This document shows positions 58,101 to 64,000 of a DNA stretch of 64,000 nt, piece after piece. The DNA is taken from NCBI GenBank assembly GCA_910890315.1, contig CAJVGD010000001.1, positions 1-64,000 of the forward strand, read 5' to 3'. Within the stretch, counting starts at the first letter, position 1; every line of letters begins with the position of its first letter. Position numbers and translations under genes: made by a program. This stretch comes from Serendipita indica DSM 11827. Taxonomy: Eukaryota > Basidiomycota > Agaricomycetes > Sebacinales > Serendipitaceae. The notes below the pieces were generated by a model. It was not told where the DNA came from and did not search any database. It saw only the letters and a program-made list of their open reading frames with translations.

Positions 58101-59749
58101 CACAAGCCCATCGCCACGAGACCTTGCCTGATAGATCATACAGGGCATAGGCATAATATCCAATTCGTATCATCCATCAAAATAAAGGGGAGGCGAGGGC
58201 CATTGATTGAACCGATAATTGTTGGCCGAAACAACGGAAACCCGGGGCGGGTTAGTTTTGACGATGATAGTTGCCAAAGGCAGGCGCCGTGATTTGGACG
58301 GAAATGGAAGGTGGTCAAGGGAGGTGCGGTCGGGCAGAAACCCGAGTAGTGAGGTCGGAAGACAAGCCCAGGGCACGTATTGGTCGAGCGAGCCATGGGC
58401 AAATACAGTTGTCGGTGTGATGCAGCAGGCAATAGGTCCCCCAAAAGAGTCAAAAGGAGTGATGTTTGAGCGAGCCGAGTTCGCGTGCAACGGAGAGGAA
58501 GTTGACGGATGCAAAGACGGGCGTCAGTATATGACAGTTATTGACGGCATTCAAGAGAATGTCAAGGGAAGGAGAAGATGGTTCCCATCAACCGCTCCCG
58601 CAGCTCACTTGAGTGGCAGGTCGGGGCCAGCGCACAACGGGAGCGCGACAAATGTGTAGATAAAGCGAATGTAGAATGGAGGAGGATGCCGAAACGGGAG
58701 AGAAGGAGCTCACCTGTGAACAGGCCACCGAGGATTGGACCAGCAACCGCAGAAGCACTCCAGGTAACACTGAGGGCTTGAGACCACTTGGCATGGGTGC
58801 CTGGTGGGACAATGTCTGTGGTTAGTACCCAGACGCTATTGACGATGCCACCGCCTCCAATGCCGGAGAGCGCGCGGGAGAGAATAAGGAAGCGCATGCT
58901 CTGGCGATAGGAACGAGGCGAACAGATGAATGGTGATGGCCGGGGGTCACAGTCAGAGATCCAGATCTACTACAACTCAGGGAGCAACTCACCTGCGCAG
59001 CGCCGCACAGGGCAGACCCAATGAGGAAGATGATCGTGCTGGCATAGATGACCGGCTACAGCGTCGTCATCGTTGGAATTATCATCAATCAGGTGGTCAG
59101 TCACGAGTATAGATGCACAGGATGCTGCTCACCCTTCTCCCAAATATATCGGCAAGCTTGCCATATAGAGGCTGAAATGCCGTCTGCGTGAGTAGATATG
59201 CAACCGGAACCCATGCGTATTCATTCTGCGACCCGTGGAGCTCGGCGACAATTGTAGGTAAACTCGTCGATACAATCGTCTGGGGACAGCGGTCAGTGGC
59301 ATGCGAGCTGTGCGGGAACGAACACGGACCGCGTCGCTGGTAGCCAGAAACTGATTGACCATCAATCTAGAATACGAAAGGACACGTGTCAGAAATGTAA
59401 ATCAAAGGGGAGTGAACCGGGGCCGTACGCGATCACGATGCAGAGCGTTGTTCGGAAAGGGAGTGGTGTCTCGAGCGTCTCCGAGCTTGCACCGACCATC
59501 TTTCCCCTTGTCTTTGTCGCTTGAGGCGCCTTGAGTGAGATGGGAGCTGAAAGGGAGCGTACAGAGACGCGTGTTAGAAACGAGCAGGGAGGTGTAGACG
59601 ACAAAGACGAACAGTTTGCACGCGTCGTCGTCGTGCTGTGAAGTGTGGAATCGTCTTGCGGGAGCATCGTCGACGCGTTTGAGACTGGCGAGGCTGTCGG
59701 TGGCAAAGACGATGGCAATTCGGATCGTTGGTCTTGAGGAGACGTCATG
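55198..59749 (-). CDS. DHA2-type MFS multidrug transporter (14 helices) with two long introns
   Basis: Drug:H+ antiporter-2 type carrier, probably in the plasma membrane. Order of clear pieces on the minus strand: MTSPQDQRSELPSSLPPTAS start; MVNQFLATSDA-TIVSTSLPTIVAELHG; WVPVAYLLTQTAFQPLYGKL and ADIFGR (motif A region); PVIYASTIIFLIGSALCG; FLILSRALSGIGGGGIVNSV (58,894 down); VTWSASAVAGPILGGLF (motif C type); KVSWRWAFFINIPIGLAAL; FAFTAGTYYIPLYYQALHG; GIGILFHTPFQVVTNSLPRR; GAFFLVRFIGTTTG; and a last helix VWIACTPCLGVALLISLF. A hydrophilic tail follows with repeated R-[IVM]-S-x-D units (IRISTDGG, IRVSVDAK, LRISVDGK, KRMSMDED). Two introns are far longer than the genome norm. Substrate unknown. 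Confidence 0.85.
56280..57362 (-). other. 1,083-bp intron in the DHA2 transporter gene
   Basis: Donor GTGAGT after LLLSVIGYG and acceptor CACAG before GLMITLNERSG; the splice restores the frame. Other introns in the window are mostly 43-70 bp. No recognisable coding sequence or transposon ends were seen inside. Confidence 0.78.
58128..58713 (-). other. 586-bp intron in the DHA2 transporter gene
   Basis: Donor GTGAGC after GGLFT and acceptor ATCAG before GKVSWRWAF; joining gives the family stretch GGLFTGKVSWRW. It is the second long intron of the same gene. Confidence 0.78.
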
Positions 59750-61162
59750 ATCAAGTTCGAGACACGAGAATGAAGCGTTCTGGGCGTCAAACGGCGCGTT
59801 GTTGCGACCTGGCGGACGCGGGGGAGAACAGGAAGCAGGTGACGGGTGGCTTGGACGCGCAGGCTCGTCTTTGACAGCGTCTTGAACGACGAGCAACGCC
59901 AACTGGAGAAAGGACGAGTTGAGAACGAGACCAAGGATGGGACGACGCTTGGAAGACAGACGCGGACGGGGGGGGAATTTGGGACAGATCCTTTGGCGAC
60001 TAGGCTATCTTATTTAGTGTCCTAGCGGCCGTTAGAGGCTTTTAACGGCACACTCCACCATTTAGCCTTTTTTCTCGAAACAGGAAAAACAATAATTATA
60101 ATTATTTTATTATTTATATTTTCTGTTTTCCCCTCTCCGCTTCCCATATCCAAATCCGCCCTGTCTCTTCTGCACGCGTAATGCTTTTCTATCTTCTCAA
60201 TGTTTTCCTCTTCATTTACGTATCAAGGGCCCGCCAACTGCGCGGGCCTAGCCAAGTTTGGAAAGCGTTTCGACAGTCGCCTCCCCCTCGAGGACCACAA
60301 TTCGAATGGTATGCTGGTGGCTGACGATGCGAATGACGCACTCCAAACATTCCAACGCGATCCAGACGAGCCCGCTTCGGGTGTGTGCCCAGGACAAGCA
60401 CGCGGAGACTAACACGTACGAGGACGGGCGTCTAGAAGTGATATTCGTCTATTACTCCCTATGCTACATTCTTGCTGGCCTCTGCAGAGGAGCAGCCAAG
60501 ATCCGAGTTCGGCAGAGGTCGTCGTCCGGTCCCACCGGTGATAACAAATCGCAGCAATCATCAACGGACCGAGTAGATGATCAGGTTGGGGGGTTATCTA
60601 TACGGCATAATTTCATGCCAGTCCGACGCCCAGGTGCAAACCCCGAGTACGCCATCAGGACCCAAGGGCAGATGACCGTTTTGTGCGCCAAATTGGAACG
60701 CATAAACACATCATCCAACCAGCATGATTGTCGAACCGGTCGAGCCAGCAGGCCAGGCCAAGGATATTGCACAGCCCAGCAATTCGATGCATTCAAACGA
60801 AATGAATGTGTCGACCCGTTGAGCAAAAAAAATGTCGCAGACAGCGATCGGGTGCGTTAGCCACCACCAACCAGCCGGGTCCACATTCCCAAGTCACCCG
60901 ACCCATCCAACAAGCGCGCACACAGATTCGTATCGCCCCCGCACACACACATACAGATGTGCGAGTGTGATGACAACCCACAGGTGTCCAATGTCCGTCA
61001 AGGTCAATTAGGTCGTACCCCGCCACGACCCCCGCCATCCAACGACCCGTTTAGTCCAAATGAGCAAAGAGGGGTGAACGTGATTCCGAAGAGTGGGGAT
61101 TGAGTTGTCCATTAATAATTTGTCGTAAATTAGGCGTAGATACCGTCGTAATATGAGTTCGA
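59750..61162. other. Intergenic, includes an A+T-rich tract
   Basis: No supported gene in about 1.4 kb. An A+T-rich tract with runs of AATAATTATAATTATT type lies at about 60,085-60,125, next to pyrimidine-rich sequence. A CA dinucleotide run is at about 60,940-60,955. Confidence 0.5.
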
Positions 61163-63582
61163 TCATTGCAAGCCAAGAATATCCTTCAGCCTCGTCCAAG
61201 CATTTGACAAGATTCCTCCTCCGTCGTCTGAACATAACACCAGCCAATATAGGGGCAAGATGCCGTCAGAATCGACGTCGAGAGGAGCACCCCTCCCTCC
61301 TCCGCCCGCCATTCCTCCTCGCGTGCAAGAGAAAATGGGCAGAAAGGAAGAGAGAGACGGAGCCATAGGGAATTTCAAAACAACGCACCGTTGCCCTTCT
61401 TACTGCTACCGCTCCCATCATCGTTTTCTTTCGGCGTGGCGCCTGATCTCTCCTGCCGAGTCGAGCCGCCGTCCGCTCCGCGTGACGGGCTCGAAGAGGC
61501 GCTCGTTGTTTTGGACGATCCTGAACCGGTCGTCTGTTCACTCGACTTCGTTGACTTTCCCTCTACGTCGTCTGCATACTGTTGGAATAACTCCCGTTGA
61601 CGAGCAGTAAGCGATCTGCAACCGGCCCGAAAGTTGTGTCAGTTTCCAGAAAAAAAAACAAACAGGAACAGAAACGGGAGATGGACGGTGGCGTAAGGAG
61701 CGGCGTAGCCTGAAAGTTAAGTCCCAGCTAATGAGGCCGAAATAAAGTTATCTTCGCGAGCTGATCACGGGCTCTCAGGAAAAAAAGCCAAACGGTCGCG
61801 GCGAGCTGCCACACCGATGGTATGAGCCTGGTGTTTCGGTGCCGCGTGGCGAATCCAGGTTATTATTTTTTAGACCAGCCACTCGCTGGAGGCGGATAGG
61901 AAACGAGGCAGGTCCTCCTCGAACCAGGAAGCCGCAGGCAAAACAAGGAAGAAAGGTATCAAGGGACGAAAAGGAGCAGGTGACTGACCGAGGTATCTGA
62001 ACACGGAACGAAACAAACAGGTCCCCCTTGCCTCGCTCCATTACGGCAGGCATTCCGCGCCCCCTAAGCACAACATCATCTCCAGGCTGGGTGCCGGGTG
62101 CGACGCGGAGATGTATATCCCCATCGAGGGTCGGGACGCGCACTTGGCCGCCCAAGACCGCCGTTTGAAGCGGAATCGATACGTCGTGATAGAGATGAGC
62201 ACCTTGACGTCGGAAATGAGGTGAAGATGTAACGTTGATGCGGACTAAAAGATCCCCAGGGCGCCCCCCTTGCGACATTGCCGCGTCTCCTTCGCCTGCG
62301 ACACGGATCGTCATGCCATCCTCAATCCCTGTTCAATAACGGCTGTCAGCGATATGAAATACACGGATATTGAGACGTGGGGATGAATGGGCGTGGGCAT
62401 GTGGGGAGCAATATGACACCCGTCATTTCTTGCTTAGTGCAAGAGATAAGCTTGCGAGAAATCGAGCTAATCTCGTTGGAGGTTGGCTCCACCCGGGTGT
62501 ATCCGTCCGAAACCGGTTTACATACCTGCGGGAACGTTTACTTCGACCTGCTTCCTGTGTTTCACTTTTCCAACGCCTCCACAGTCCCTGCATTCTGATC
62601 CTCGCGGGATTGTCGATCCAGAACCGTTACAAGCTGGACATGCGCTTCTCATCTGGAAGCCAGAGTTGAGGACAAATGCCTGTTGACCGGTGCCCTTGCA
62701 TCGAGGACATTGCGACCGCCTTGTACCCTGCTTCAACCCGGAACCAGAGCAAGTTCCACAATCTTCTACCGCGGAAATGTTGACCGTCTTGACTGTTCCC
62801 CGAGCCGCTTCCATAAACGAAATGGTCACAGACGTTTCGAGGTCGTCCCCTCGCCGACCGGACATTCCAAAAAAGTCGTTCAGCATATCACCCATAGTCC
62901 TTCCAGCACCACCATGTGCGCCTCCAAAGTCAAACGGTCCACCAGTAAACGGATTTTGGGCACCCGCAAATGGGTTCTCGCCAAAGCCTGGTTGCTGAGA
63001 GGCTTCTCCATAAGTATCGTATGCCTTTCGTTTACTTTCATCGCTCAAGGTCTATCGGGTTGCGTTAGACGGCTCATTTGACATACAGTAAGTACCGACC
63101 TCGTAAGCAGTCTGAATCTCCAGAAAACGTTCCTTTGATGCTGGATCCTTGTTCGTGTCGGGGTGATACTTTTTGGCAAGCTAATGGGTTCATACCAGTC
63201 AGCAACAGACGAGTCAGTGTCTAAACCTGGACAAACCTGAAAGTACGCCTTTTTTATATCGTTGGCCGACGCGTCCTTTTGAACTCCCAAGACTTCATAG
63301 GGGTTTTTGCGCACCGCCGCGGACGAATGAAAGCCTCGCTGTTGCACAAACGTTGAACAGTTTTTCCAACGTGACGCGGCGCGTCGCAAGAAGGAAATGA
63401 CATACTCTAGAGTGTCTAACAAGTAATTTTGCGTGTGCATACGATGTTGATTTCACTGTCCCGGGCCGGTATGGCTGAGTCGTGAATCTTCGGCGACAGG
63501 ACGCGATGGCTGCTCGCTGTTTTGAGCAGCTCACTACAGCATGACGAGTGATATTTGCAGGGGATAAGATGTTTGCCTTCAT
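61163..63582 (-). CDS. MDJ1: Mitochondrial DnaJ/Hsp40 co-chaperone (MDJ1-like)
   Basis: Type I J-protein that would stimulate mitochondrial Hsp70. Exon 1 (from 63,582, [16 protein letters not shown] ... [15 protein letters not shown]) is a basic presequence; after an intron comes [19 protein letters not shown]. The J domain has [20 protein letters not shown], with the HPD motif. A Gly/Phe-rich segment follows ([19 protein letters not shown]), then four CxxCxGxG zinc repeats ([32 protein letters not shown]) and the substrate-binding domain ([28 protein letters not shown]). A Ser/Lys-rich tail reaches the final [17 protein letters not shown] after a probable last intron ending near 61,230. Introns are short. 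Confidence 0.9.
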
Positions 63583-63664
63583 GCGCGTCGACCAAGATTG
63601 GTTTGCCAGCCGTGGTTACGTTCAAACTTCTTGGCCTCTACCACCACCACTCTTTTCCAGCGGG

Positions 63665-64000
63665 ATGAGTGCGGGCAATATTGCCGATTCGTCTGCGATA
63701 ACTTCTACGACTTCATCTTCTACTACGTCTACTACGTATACAACGTCTACAGCCTCAGTTACTAGGACTATATCCACAAGATTCGCTAGCAGCTCTAGCA
63801 GTAGCTTTCCTACCATTCTTACAGAACCGCCTTCAACTTACAGTAGCACTCTCTCTGGAAACCTCTACACCGTATCCGCCGGCAACAGGCCGGTCATAGC
63901 GACCTTGCAGACCTCCGATATCACCTACTGTGCACCAGCTACCGTCTCTTGGGAAGGTGGAAATGGCCCATGGACCATCCGAGTATGTAGCCAATACTCA
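63665..64000 (+). CDS. Ser/Thr-rich protein, 5' part only
   Basis: Open from ATG at 63,665 to the window end, so the 3' end is missing. It begins MSAGNIADSSAITSTTSSST, a long Ser/Thr tract likely to be O-glycosylated if secreted, then LSGNLYTVSAGNRPVIATLQ and ITYCAPATVSWEGG, which resembles wall-linked or plasma-membrane fungal proteins with an extracellular Ser-rich domain and a beta-rich unit (GGNGPWTIRV). No signal peptide is evident at this start; an in-frame ATG at 63,569 overlaps the MDJ1 first exon. Function unknown. Confidence 0.5.
   Translation, partial: MSAGNIADSSAITSTTSSSTTSTTYTTSTASVTRTISTRFASSSSSSFPTILTEPPSTYSSTLSGNLYTVSAGNRPVIATLQTSDITYCAPATVSWEGGNGPWTIRVCSQYS

Overview
The window looks like nuclear DNA of a basidiomycete, most likely an Agaricomycete close to Rhizoctonia/Cantharellales. 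The reasons are compact GT-AG introns of about 43-70 bp (some GC-AG), NACHT-WD40 proteins of the kind amplified in those fungi, F-box/LRR families, and two small farnesylation-type (CVVA) pheromone precursors typical of basidiomycete mating systems. It is gene-rich and eukaryotic. I see no rRNA, tRNA, CRISPR or autonomous transposon.

Left and centre (1-33,250) are dominated by an inverted duplication of NOD-like receptor (NLR: N-terminal helical domain, NACHT, WD40) genes. NLR copies 1 and 2 read rightward (7-4303 and 5247-6251); copies 4 and 3 read leftward (31,488-26,290 and 25,844-21,152). Copy 1 resembles copy 4, and copy 2 resembles copy 3. Pieces of RFT1 and of an asparaginase/ankyrin (ASPG) gene are carried at the junctions, which suggests an original neighbourhood ASPG-NLR-RFT1. 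Copies 1 and 4 carry nearly identical 129-bp (43-aa) WD40 repeats that differ at a few codons, the pattern known from HET-E/HNWD allorecognition genes. Copy 3 carries 14 well-diverged blades.

Between the arms lie single-copy genes: two divergent pheromone precursors (6943-7053 minus, 10,259-10,369 plus), RFA2 (RPA32), an NCE101-like gene, CTF18, an F-box protein and RFT1. The pheromone pair is the most interesting content. The two 36-residue products are close paralogues, and both genes have the octamer GCATATAA about 110 bp before the start codon. No STE3-type receptor is visible in the window.

The right part (33,388-64,000) is ordinary: two F-box-like proteins, an MFS transporter, a CBS-PB1 protein, a RING-CH membrane E3 ligase, a PRELI/Ups protein, two unknown conserved-looking proteins, mitochondrial ISA2, Mediator subunit MED6, a DHA2-type MFS transporter with two unusually long introns, mitochondrial DnaJ (MDJ1) and the start of a Ser/Thr-rich protein cut by the window end. 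Gene models were spliced by hand from reading frames and family motifs, so exon borders are inferences unless stated.
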